Made by a program: the position numbers and the translations under genes. A stretch of DNA of 6,138 nt, taken from positions 1 to 6,138 of the forward strand of contig PMOP01000513.1 in assembly GCA_003161495.1 (NCBI GenBank). The letters are read 5' to 3'. Positions 1 through 5,769 of this stretch are shown piece after piece. The stretch comes from Acidobacteriota bacterium (GTDB lineage: Bacteria > Acidobacteriota > Terriglobia > Acidiferrales > UBA7541). The stretch's first letter is position 1. Every line of letters starts with the position of its first letter. The notes under the pieces were generated by a model. It did no database searches and was not told where the DNA came from. It saw nothing but the letters and a program-made list of their open reading frames with translations.

Positions 1-927
1 GTGGGGACCTACCTTCCGCTGCTGATGATTGTCGGCGTGGCGTTTCTCCTGTGGTCGCGGCAAGGATCGGTGACGCATTTTACTTTGGCCGCGATGATTC
101 CGCACTGGGATTGGGACACGGTGAATTTCTGGCCGCAGCTGGCGTTTGCGTTTGCGGGGCTGGAACTCGTCTCAGCGATGAGCGAGGAAGTAAAAAATCC
201 GCAGAGAGTATTTCCACGCGCGATTTTCGCGTCGGGCGGGCTGATCGCGCTCATGTATATCGCGGGGACGGTGGCGGTGCTGGTGATGCTGCCAAGCGAG
301 ATCGTCGATCCGAAAAGCGGAGTGTTTCAGGCCATCACGGAAGGCTCGACCGTGTTGCGGATGGCTGCGGCGGGCGTGATTGCCGCGCTGTTTGTGACTG
401 TGGGCAACGCGGGCGGCGTGGGCTCAACCGTCGCGGGGATCGCACGCATTCCGTTCATCGTGGGGATTGACCGGTATTTGCCGGCGGCGTTTGGAAAAAT
501 TCATCCGCGATGGAAGACGCCCTACATTTCGATTCTGGTGCAGGCGGGAATTTCCGGCGTGATTTTGCTGGTCGCGCAGATCAATGAGAATACTCGTGGG
601 GCGTACCAGATTCTCGTGGACGCCGCGACGATTCTCTATTTCATTCCGTTTATTTACATGTATGCGGCGGCCATCAAGCTCTACTCGCGGCCGGACCGTA
701 GCGAAAATCGCTCGGCGGTGGTGATTCCGGGCGGAAGGCTGGGAGTATTGGTTGCCGGAGGATTGGGGCTTCTGGTTGTCTGCGCCGGAATTGTGTTGTC
801 TTTTATTCCGCCGGGCGATACGTCCAGCAAAATTCTGTTTGAAACCAAGCTGGTGGCCGGGACGGCGCTCTCCGTATTTCTCGGATTAATTTTGTACTAT
901 CGCGGGGCGCGGTTGCGCGCGAAGTAG
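1..927 (+). CDS. APC-superfamily amino-acid permease (5'-truncated by window edge)
   Basis: Inner-membrane amino acid or polyamine transporter of the APC superfamily. The visible 308 residues hold about eight hydrophobic helices, near residues 3-18, 44-60, 74-97, 122-155, 175-193, 205-227, 246-270 and 282-300. These match helices 5-12 of a 12-helix permease. The conserved family block runs from the helix at 44-60 into the following loop (residues 49-75, FAFAGLELVSAMSEEVKNP then PRAI). A second family-like block, HPRWKTPYIS, lies at 168-177. Family members are usually 430-500 residues, and the first visible residues already look like the middle of a helix, so the GTG at base 1 is probably an internal valine codon and about 130-180 residues lie upstream. 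The TAG stop at 925-927 lies inside the left arm of an inverted repeat. Substrate cannot be told from the sequence. Family assignment is firm; specificity is unknown. Confidence 0.9.
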   Translation: MGTYLPLLMIVGVAFLLWSRQGSVTHFTLAAMIPHWDWDTVNFWPQLAFAFAGLELVSAMSEEVKNPQRVFPRAIFASGGLIALMYIAGTVAVLVMLPSEIVDPKSGVFQAITEGSTVLRMAAAGVIAALFVTVGNAGGVGSTVAGIARIPFIVGIDRYLPAAFGKIHPRWKTPYISILVQAGISGVILLVAQINENTRGAYQILVDAATILYFIPFIYMYAAAIKLYSRPDRSENRSAVVIPGGRLGVLVAGGLGLLVVCAGIVLSFIPPGDTSSKILFETKLVAGTALSVFLGLILYYRGARLRAK

Positions 928-1002
928 GACGAGCTTCAGCCTGTCTGGTTTTGAATTTCGCTAGCGCGGCACGAAAAGCAGACAGGCTTAAGCCCGTCCT
1001 AC
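924..1002. repeat. Intergenic inverted repeat, element A (REP/BIME-like)
   Basis: The arms at 924-952 and 974-1002 are reverse complements over 29 bases with 3 mismatches, around a 21-base spacer. The consensus arm begins GTAGGACGGGCTTAAGCC and continues TGTCTG. Each arm is also close to a palindrome: the right arm holds the perfect 10-base palindrome GGCTTAAGCC (985-994), flanked by GAC and GTC, so each half can fold alone or pair with the other. No run of T follows the stem on either strand, which argues against a simple intrinsic terminator. The left arm overlaps the permease stop codon. This is most like a repetitive extragenic palindrome pair. Being a multi-copy repeat is inference, because only one copy is in the window. 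Confidence 0.8.
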
Positions 1003-1060
1003 TTTGCGGAATATCCGGTATTGCAAACGTTGATGGAAATCTGCCATCGTTAGGGTGTCT

Positions 1061-1065
1061 GGAGG
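1061..1065 (+). promoter_or_regulatory. Shine-Dalgarno site for the small basic protein
   Basis: GGAGG lies 7 bases before the ATG at 1073. It decides the start in favour of this ATG over an in-frame GTG at 1055, which lies upstream of the site itself. Confidence 0.8.
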
Positions 1066-1072
1066 CGAATCC

Positions 1073-1282
1073 ATGGCCACAAAAAATAAACTGAGAAATG
1101 CAGCGGTATCGATTGGTTCCGCGGTGGGCAGGGCGGACGGCACAGCTCACAAGGCTGTAAAAAAAGCCGCCAAAGCAGCGCACGTAGCGAGGCAGGAATT
1201 AAACCAACTGTCCAATCAAGTGGAGCAACTGAAGAAGCAATTGAAGAAGAGCACCAAGCGTCTGCAGAGCGCGTTGAAATAG
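1073..1282 (+). CDS. Small Lys/Ala-rich basic protein with C-terminal coiled coil, function unknown
   Basis: A 69-residue protein that I do not recognise as a named family. By count it has about 12 Lys and 4 Arg against only 3 acidic residues, and about 13 Ala. Residues 25-37 (AHKAVKKAAKAAH) resemble the Lys/Ala tails of histone H1-like bacterial proteins. Residues 43-68 carry a heptad pattern with L43, L46, V50, L53, L57 and L64 at core positions, predicting a short coiled coil and probable dimerisation. There is no signal peptide or membrane helix, so it is probably cytoplasmic. A clean GGAGG site 7 bases before the ATG supports it as a real gene. It follows element A and converges on the PilZ-Sel1 gene, with 77 bases between the two stop codons. 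A nucleic-acid-binding or nucleoid role is possible from charge alone, but this is inference. Confidence 0.72.
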   Translation: MATKNKLRNAAVSIGSAVGRADGTAHKAVKKAAKAAHVARQELNQLSNQVEQLKKQLKKSTKRLQSALK

Positions 1283-1359
1283 CGCGGCAACCCGCTCGCA
1301 GGAAAAATCCGTAAAGCAAAAACTGGCCGGTGGCAATTTGGCTGAAGCCGGGACTGTGG

Positions 1360-2541
1360 CTATTGGCACCCGTTCGCGTTCAGCTCTTTCAATTTTTCCT
1401 GCCCTTGTACGTCCCCGGTATTCGACGCTGCCGTCAGAAGCACGCGTCCCTGCTCGCAGCTTTTCGGAACGCCGTCGCCACGAAGGTATAGATCGGCAAG
1501 AATTACCGCAGCCGTGGAATTGTCGTTTGCCACGGCAGCCCACAACAGGCGCGCGGCCTTCGCGCTGTCTCGAACTCCATTCGTCCCGCGCAGAGCTGCC
1601 AGCGCAGCCGCCAATTCCGATTTGCCCGCCTCCAGCGCCACCTCGGCATGCTGATCGGCAGCGCTCATATCGGGCCCAGTGCCTGCGGAAGACTGCGGCA
1701 ACGGGCTGGCGATTATGCCATCGGTTTTCGAGGCGTTCACAAAAGCGCTCGCATGAGAGGTCTCGCCGTTTGGAGCGGGAGGCACATCGGGATGGACGGA
1801 GGCCGCATCGCTCTGAGGCGCGGGCGTGTTAACGGAAACGGAAGGTGCGTCGCTTGCCGTTGCGGATGCTGGATCGGCGGCAGGCTCGGTAGTCTGCGGC
1901 CCGGATTGAGAGTCAGGCAGCAGTACGGAATGCACCGCGGGTTGCACTCCTGATTTCCCGACTCGGAGGCCATAGACAAACACCGTTACCGCCAGCGCGA
2001 AACACAAGACGCCGGACAGAATCCAATAGAAGGCCGATTCTCGCCACCAGGACTTGGCCGTGGGATGCGATAAGTAAAACTCCGAGGCGGGAGGAATAGC
2101 AAAAACCGGCTGCACTTCCATGAGTGTTTGCACGGCAAGAGGGGCAGGCGCTTCTTCCGCTTTCGCCATGGCCGGCGGAGGCGCGGAGAAGTCTTCCTCG
2201 CCAGCGGCCACGGGCAAGCGGGTTTGATTGGTCCAATTCGACAGGTGTTCGCGGGCGCCGGCAGAGAGGGAAGTGAACCTCAGCCCGCAAACGGTTTTCA
2301 TTTCATTGGTCCAGACCACTTCCCCGGCGCCTTCGATGCGGCTGTGGCCGCGCAGGGACAACAGGAAATTTATGGTCTCATCCTTGCCCACGGGAGCCAC
2401 GGCATGAAAGGACAGGCCGCCGTCGGAGACATCCAGAACGAGGCCGCCGTTTTCAGGGCCCATGCCGATATAGGCGATCTCCACGAGTTTGATTCGTGGA
2501 GCTTGACGGCGGTCGGGAATCGCTTGAGAGGATGCGCGCAT
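1360..2541 (-). CDS. PilZ-domain, single-pass membrane protein with C-terminal Sel1-like repeats
   Basis: A predicted c-di-GMP-responsive membrane protein of 393 residues. Residues 9-105 form a PilZ domain with both ligand motifs intact: RRxxxR as R11-R12...R16 and DxSxxG as D37-V-S39...G42. Residues 168-192 are one hydrophobic helix. Residues 200-295 are a low-complexity linker rich in Pro, Ala, Ser and Asp. Residues 305-389 look like about two Sel1/TPR-like helical repeats, with AARLLWAAVANDN and the repeat-end signature ADLYLRGDGVPK at 349-360. The likely topology has PilZ in the cytoplasm and Sel1 in the periplasm. The frame stays open up to 2820, but the extra 93 residues look non-coding, and the ATG at 2541 sits just before the RRxxxR motif. 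Its ribosome site is weak (AGGG, 12 bases upstream), so the start is moderately sure. It is transcribed alone, divergently from the deacetylase. Domain calls are made by eye; the biological role is unknown. Confidence 0.85.
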   Translation of the reverse strand: MRASSQAIPDRRQAPRIKLVEIAYIGMGPENGGLVLDVSDGGLSFHAVAPVGKDETINFLLSLRGHSRIEGAGEVVWTNEMKTVCGLRFTSLSAGAREHLSNWTNQTRLPVAAGEEDFSAPPPAMAKAEEAPAPLAVQTLMEVQPVFAIPPASEFYLSHPTAKSWWRESAFYWILSGVLCFALAVTVFVYGLRVGKSGVQPAVHSVLLPDSQSGPQTTEPAADPASATASDAPSVSVNTPAPQSDAASVHPDVPPAPNGETSHASAFVNASKTDGIIASPLPQSSAGTGPDMSAADQHAEVALEAGKSELAAALAALRGTNGVRDSAKAARLLWAAVANDNSTAAVILADLYLRGDGVPKSCEQGRVLLTAASNTGDVQGQEKLKELNANGCQ

Positions 2542-2823
2542 TTGTACTATTAACCCTATCCCAGTTGAGACGTGAATCGCTGTACTTTTTTGATCAGTAA
2601 GGCGGCGCCCGGTTCGCAGGCCGGATTCCAGCCGAACTGAAGCGTCCACTATCGTGCTGAAAATCCGGCGCGTCAAAGGAGAATGTAGCCGAATTGTCCG
2701 AAAAGTATATCGGGCGATTTCCGGCGACATATGCGCCCATTTCATAGTTGGCCGGATGAGAAGGGCTCGGCGACAGGGAGCCGGGCTACAATGCAGGCTG
2801 CTGTGTAACGCAAAACGCAAATT
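2542..2823. other. Divergent intergenic region without a gene
   Basis: These 282 bases separate the starts of the divergent PilZ-Sel1 and deacetylase genes and must hold both promoters. I see no coding sequence, RNA gene or strong hairpin. The only promoter-like element is TACAAT at 2787-2792 (+), which matches the -10 consensus at five of six positions but has no recognisable -35 hexamer at 16-18 bases. A five-codon ATG...TAA frame (2791-2808) precedes the deacetylase start. No convincing promoter is visible toward the PilZ gene. Confidence 0.5.
2787..2792 (+). promoter_or_regulatory. Candidate -10 hexamer for the deacetylase gene
   Basis: TACAAT differs from TATAAT at one position and lies 31 bases before the TTG start at 2824. 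A transcript starting near 2799 would have a leader of about 25 bases. No -35 match is seen at the usual distance, so this is a weak call. Confidence 0.25.
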
Positions 2824-3477
2824 TTGATTGAAGTGAAACGCGTGACACTCACTTTCGACAACGGGCCGACGCCGGGGATTACCGAGCGCGTGCTTGACGT
2901 TTTATCCGCGCGGCGGATTCAAACCACGTTCTTCGTCGTTGGCGAAAGGCTCGCGGCGCAGGGCGGACGGGCGCTGGCTGCCCGAGCGCACTCCGAAGGC
3001 CATTGGATCGGCAACCATTCCTGGACGCACAGCGCGCCGCTCGGCGAAAAACCCGGCGCGGAATATGCCCGGAGAGAGATTGAAGAAACGCAAAAATTGA
3101 TCGGCGAGCTTTCGCATGCGGACAAATTGTTTCGCCCGATGGGCGGCGGCGGCGCGATCGGCCCACACTTGTTAAGTCGCGCGGCGCTCGAGCTATTGCA
3201 ACAAGGGAAATATACGTGCGTCTTGTGGTCCAGCGTGCCGGGAGATTGGAAGGATCAAGACGGCTGGGTCGATCGATGCCTTTCGGAAATAGCGGTGCGC
3301 GATTGGACCGTTGTGGCGATCCACGATGTGGAAAATGCGGCCTTGCCGCGGCTTCCTGAATTTCTGGACCGGCTGGATGCATTGGGCGTCGAATTCCTCC
3401 AGGACTTTCCGGACGATGTCGTAATCATGCGGCGCGGCGAGGGGATCTCTCCCCTGCTTTCGCAAATCATGAGGTAA
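2824..3477 (+). CDS. Polysaccharide deacetylase family protein (NodB homology domain)
   Basis: A 217-residue carbohydrate esterase family 4 (NodB-type) deacetylase, which would remove N- or O-acetyl groups from a glycan. The family motifs appear in order: TFDNGP at residues 10-15 with the presumed catalytic base D12; HSWTH at 65-69 with metal-ligand His65 and His69; RPMGGGG at 104-110 (motif 3); GDW at 140-142 (motif 4); and AIHD at 165-168 with catalytic His167. The usual second Asp of motif 1 is Asn here (N13), as I recall it is in PdaA-type muramic acid deacetylases. No signal peptide or membrane helix is present, so the protein is predicted to be cytoplasmic unless the start is misplaced. 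The start is uncertain: TTG at 2824 and GTG at 2833 are the in-frame choices after the stop at 2806, and neither has a clear ribosome site. The substrate cannot be told. The next gene on the strand begins 174 bases downstream. Confidence 0.85.
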   Translation: MIEVKRVTLTFDNGPTPGITERVLDVLSARRIQTTFFVVGERLAAQGGRALAARAHSEGHWIGNHSWTHSAPLGEKPGAEYARREIEETQKLIGELSHADKLFRPMGGGGAIGPHLLSRAALELLQQGKYTCVLWSSVPGDWKDQDGWVDRCLSEIAVRDWTVVAIHDVENAALPRLPEFLDRLDALGVEFLQDFPDDVVIMRRGEGISPLLSQIMR

Positions 3478-3589
3478 GGGACGTGGCCGCGATTGGCGGC
3501 GCGGAAGCGTTTGTGAAAATTAAAAGCATCCAAATACAGATCTCGGCGCGATTTTTGCTCACCTGCGGCAAGCGGCAAGTTTCCGAAAA

Positions 3590-3618
3590 TTGAACATTTA
3601 GGGTACTTTTCCTATTTG
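3590..3618 (+). promoter_or_regulatory. Weak candidate promoter for the TolC-family gene
   Basis: TTGAAC at 3590-3595 and TATTTG at 3613-3618 are 17 bases apart, which is ideal spacing, but match the sigma-70 consensus at only four and three of six positions. It sits about 34 bases before the ATG at 3652, as expected for a short leader. A separate promoter is plausible because 174 bases separate this gene from the deacetylase. Confidence 0.25.
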
Positions 3619-3637
3619 CAAAAAAGGCCTCATTTCG

Positions 3638-3645
3638 AGGAGGGG
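3638..3645 (+). promoter_or_regulatory. Strong Shine-Dalgarno site for the TolC-family gene
   Basis: AGGAGGGG begins 14 bases before the ATG at 3652; its AGGAGG core ends 8 bases before that ATG. This rules out the in-frame TTG at 3616, which would place the ribosome site inside the coding region and add 12 residues ahead of a normal signal peptide. Confidence 0.85.
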
Positions 3646-3651
3646 AAAATC

Positions 3652-5586
3652 ATGGATAGAAAGCTGATGCGTGCGGGAGTCGCACTTTTGGCGATGGTTT
3701 CGCTGTTGCCTTTGCCGGTCCTGGCGCAGGATCAGTCGGGAAACGCACCGGCGGCGCCTGCGCCGAATTCGACTCAACCTGATTCGCAAGCCGCGCCCTC
3801 CGGCGCCGTTCCGCCGCGAACGGTGGACTTGAAGCTGGACTATTCGGCCGGAAGAAAATGGTTTCCCGGCATCGTGGGGCCGTACACGCCGGTGAAAATC
3901 GCCGAGCCGTCGCTCACAAATTCTCCGCGCATCGAACAATTGCTGCAGGGCGGCAAGCTGATGCTGAGCTTGCAGGACGCCATCTCGCTCACGCTCGAAA
4001 ATAATTTGGCGATCGACGTGGAGCGCTTCACGCCGTGGCTGGACGAAGTCAATTTGCTGCGCGCCAAATCGGGGATTAACGGCCTCGTTCCATTCGATCC
4101 TGCCGTGACGGGCAATCTGAACATTCAGGATTCGGTCACGCCGCTTAATAACCCATTATTCGCGGGAATTATTCCGACAGCGACCACGACGCTCTCGATC
4201 ACAGCGCCCCCGGCTCTTGTTCAGCATATAGGCAACGTGAATTTTCAATACAGTCAGTACTTTCCAACAGGGACTGAGTTTCAAGCGGGCATGACCAACA
4301 ATCGCAATTCCACCAACTTTGGAGCTTTTAATTTGTACAATCCTTATTTGCAGTCGGCTCTAACCGTGACGATTACGCAGCCTCTGCTTCGAGGATTCGG
4401 GATTCTTCCGAACACTCGCCTGATTATCGAAGCCAGGCGCACGATCAAAGTTGGTTTGTCGCAACTCGAGCAGCAAGTGATTGCCACGACCACGCAAGTG
4501 TCCAACGACTACTGGGAACTGGTGTACGCGCGTGAGAACGTGAAAGTGGAAGAAGCGGCGCTGGGAGTTTCGCAGCAGCTGTATGACGAAAATTCCAGGC
4601 GGCTGCAAATCGGCACGCTCTCCTCGCTCGATGTGCTGACGGCACAATCGCAAGTCGCTTCCGACAAGCAGGCCCTCGTTCAGGCTCAATCCGTGCAATT
4701 GCAGGATGAAACCACGCTGCTCAACGACATCACCAGGGACCCGCTGGACTCGCCGCTGCTCCGCGCGGAAATTATTCCGACCACAATGATTTCCACGCCG
4801 GACACGGGCGAGAACGTGCGGATTGAAGACGCCGTAAAAGAAGCGTGGGAGAAACGCCCGGAATTGCGGCAGGCGGCGTTGAATCTGGAAAACGCAGGAA
4901 CGGACGTGAAAGCCACCAAAAATGAACTCCTGCCGTCCGTTAATATTTTTGGGCAGTACGTCGCCAGCGGACTTGGCGGAGTCCAGACAGCCACGTTGAC
5001 AAATCCAACCGGTGATTTTTTAGCCGGCCTGCCCGTCGTGAATTCCGCGGGCGTTCCTGCGCCTGATCTTTTTCAGTCAACGGCGGTCACGACTTCGACG
5101 CCTGTCGTTTTTCCAGGCGGCCTGGGTCAGGACCTCGGCCGCGTGTTCCGCGGAAATTATTCGTCATTCGAGGGAGGGATTAATTTTACATTGCCGATTC
5201 GCAATCGCGCGGCGCAAGCGAACAACGCGCAGGCGTTGCTCAACGAGCGGCTGCAAAAAACACAGTATCGCCAGGAACAAAACACGATTTTCGTCGGCGT
5301 GCGCAATGCGCTGATCGCCATGCAGGAAGATCGCGCCTCGCTCGCGGCCGCGGAAGAGGCGCGAAAGCTGGCCGTTCAAACGCTCGCGGACGAGCAAGAG
5401 AAGTACCGGCTGGGGGCATCCACCAGCTACAACGTGGTGCTGCGATCGCGCGACGTCACGACGGCCGAGGGCGTGGAGCTGCGCGACCGAATTAACCTGC
5501 TCGAAGATGAACTGAAATTTAACCTGGCGATGGGGCGCACGCTGGAAGTAAATCAAATCAGCTTGGCGGATGCTTTGAAGCACTAA
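3652..5586 (+). CDS. TolC-family outer-membrane efflux channel protein
   Basis: An outer-membrane channel component of tripartite efflux or type I secretion systems, 644 residues. Residues 1-25 form a signal peptide (D2-R3-K4, a hydrophobic core, then VLA before Q26). Residues 26-57 are a Pro/Ala-rich linker. Two outer-membrane efflux repeats follow, roughly 105-365 and 390-630. Each contains long coiled-coil helices, and they are internally related, as shown by RRLQIGTLSSLDVLTAQSQ (317-335) against EKYRLGASTSYNVVLRSRD (583-601). The protein is longer than E. coli TolC (about 470 mature residues). The extra length is an N-terminal region of about 80 residues and long beta or loop segments near 150-240 and 435-500. 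No pump or membrane-fusion gene is adjacent in the window, and the downstream gene is convergent, so its partner is probably encoded elsewhere. The start is set by a strong AGGAGG. Family is firm; the substrate is unknown. Confidence 0.93.
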   Translation: MDRKLMRAGVALLAMVSLLPLPVLAQDQSGNAPAAPAPNSTQPDSQAAPSGAVPPRTVDLKLDYSAGRKWFPGIVGPYTPVKIAEPSLTNSPRIEQLLQGGKLMLSLQDAISLTLENNLAIDVERFTPWLDEVNLLRAKSGINGLVPFDPAVTGNLNIQDSVTPLNNPLFAGIIPTATTTLSITAPPALVQHIGNVNFQYSQYFPTGTEFQAGMTNNRNSTNFGAFNLYNPYLQSALTVTITQPLLRGFGILPNTRLIIEARRTIKVGLSQLEQQVIATTTQVSNDYWELVYARENVKVEEAALGVSQQLYDENSRRLQIGTLSSLDVLTAQSQVASDKQALVQAQSVQLQDETTLLNDITRDPLDSPLLRAEIIPTTMISTPDTGENVRIEDAVKEAWEKRPELRQAALNLENAGTDVKATKNELLPSVNIFGQYVASGLGGVQTATLTNPTGDFLAGLPVVNSAGVPAPDLFQSTAVTTSTPVVFPGGLGQDLGRVFRGNYSSFEGGINFTLPIRNRAAQANNAQALLNERLQKTQYRQEQNTIFVGVRNALIAMQEDRASLAAAEEARKLAVQTLADEQEKYRLGASTSYNVVLRSRDVTTAEGVELRDRINLLEDELKFNLAMGRTLEVNQISLADALKH

Positions 5587-5649
5587 AGAAGAAACAACCG
5601 CGCGCATTTTAAATTTGGAGTTCCTCAAAACGTAAATTAGTAGCGCAGA

Positions 5650-5729
5650 TTTTGTGGCGCCGGCGTCCCGCCGGCGATTTTGCGCTGCGAAACGAGTAAA
5701 ACCACCGGCGGGACGCCGGCGCCACAAAA
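5650..5729. repeat. Intergenic inverted repeat, element B (REP/BIME-like)
   Basis: The arms at 5650-5674 and 5705-5729 are perfect 25-base reverse complements. Allowing two mismatches, they extend to 32 bases (5650-5681 and 5698-5729) around a 16-base loop. Each arm holds a second layer: CGCCGGCG at 5658-5665, TCC, then CGCCGGCG at 5669-5676, so each half can fold alone into an 8-base-pair hairpin with a TCC loop. The right arm repeats this with one change. The element lies between the convergent ends of the TolC-family and riboflavin synthase genes. The T run is on the outer side of the left arm and pairs with the A run of the right arm, so no unpaired U tract follows the stem. It may still slow or stop transcription from both sides, but the form is that of a repetitive palindrome. 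Confidence 0.85.
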
Positions 5730-5769
5730 CCTTGCTCCGCTCAAAGAGATTTCCTACCAGGTGTTCAGC

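Noticed and set aside
1..3. GTG at the first base as the true permease start
   Set aside because: The protein would begin at helix 5 of a 12-helix family, so the start is almost certainly upstream of the window.
1032..1048. GATGG...CCATC hairpin just before the ribosome site of the small basic protein
   Set aside because: A five-base stem with a seven-base loop is weak, and there is no sign that it covers the ribosome site.
1338..1832. Open frame on the + strand opposite the Sel1 and linker region
   Set aside because: The translation is Arg/Pro/Ser-rich low complexity with no domain, no ribosome site is apparent, and it overlaps the better supported minus-strand gene.
2128..2553. Open frame on the + strand opposite the PilZ domain region
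   Set aside because: It lies wholly antisense to a frame with intact PilZ motifs, and its translation is Gly/Arg/His-rich without a recognisable domain. It is a shadow of a GC-rich gene.
2712..2738. GGGCG...CGCCC dyad in the divergent intergenic region, considered as an operator
   Set aside because: Only five bases match across a 17-base gap, with no second copy in the window.
2542..2820. N-terminal extension of the PilZ-Sel1 protein by 93 residues
   Set aside because: The frame is open, but the translation lacks any domain or signal peptide and reads like intergenic sequence. The ATG at 2541 fits the usual PilZ boundary.
3486..3504. Possible terminator hairpin after the deacetylase gene (GCCGC-GATTG-GCGGC)
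   Set aside because: The stem is only five base pairs and no T tract follows. Such short GC stems are expected by chance at this base composition.
5164..5727. Minus-strand open frame opposite the end of the TolC-family gene
   Set aside because: It runs through element B and antisense to a conserved efflux domain, and the translation resembles no family.
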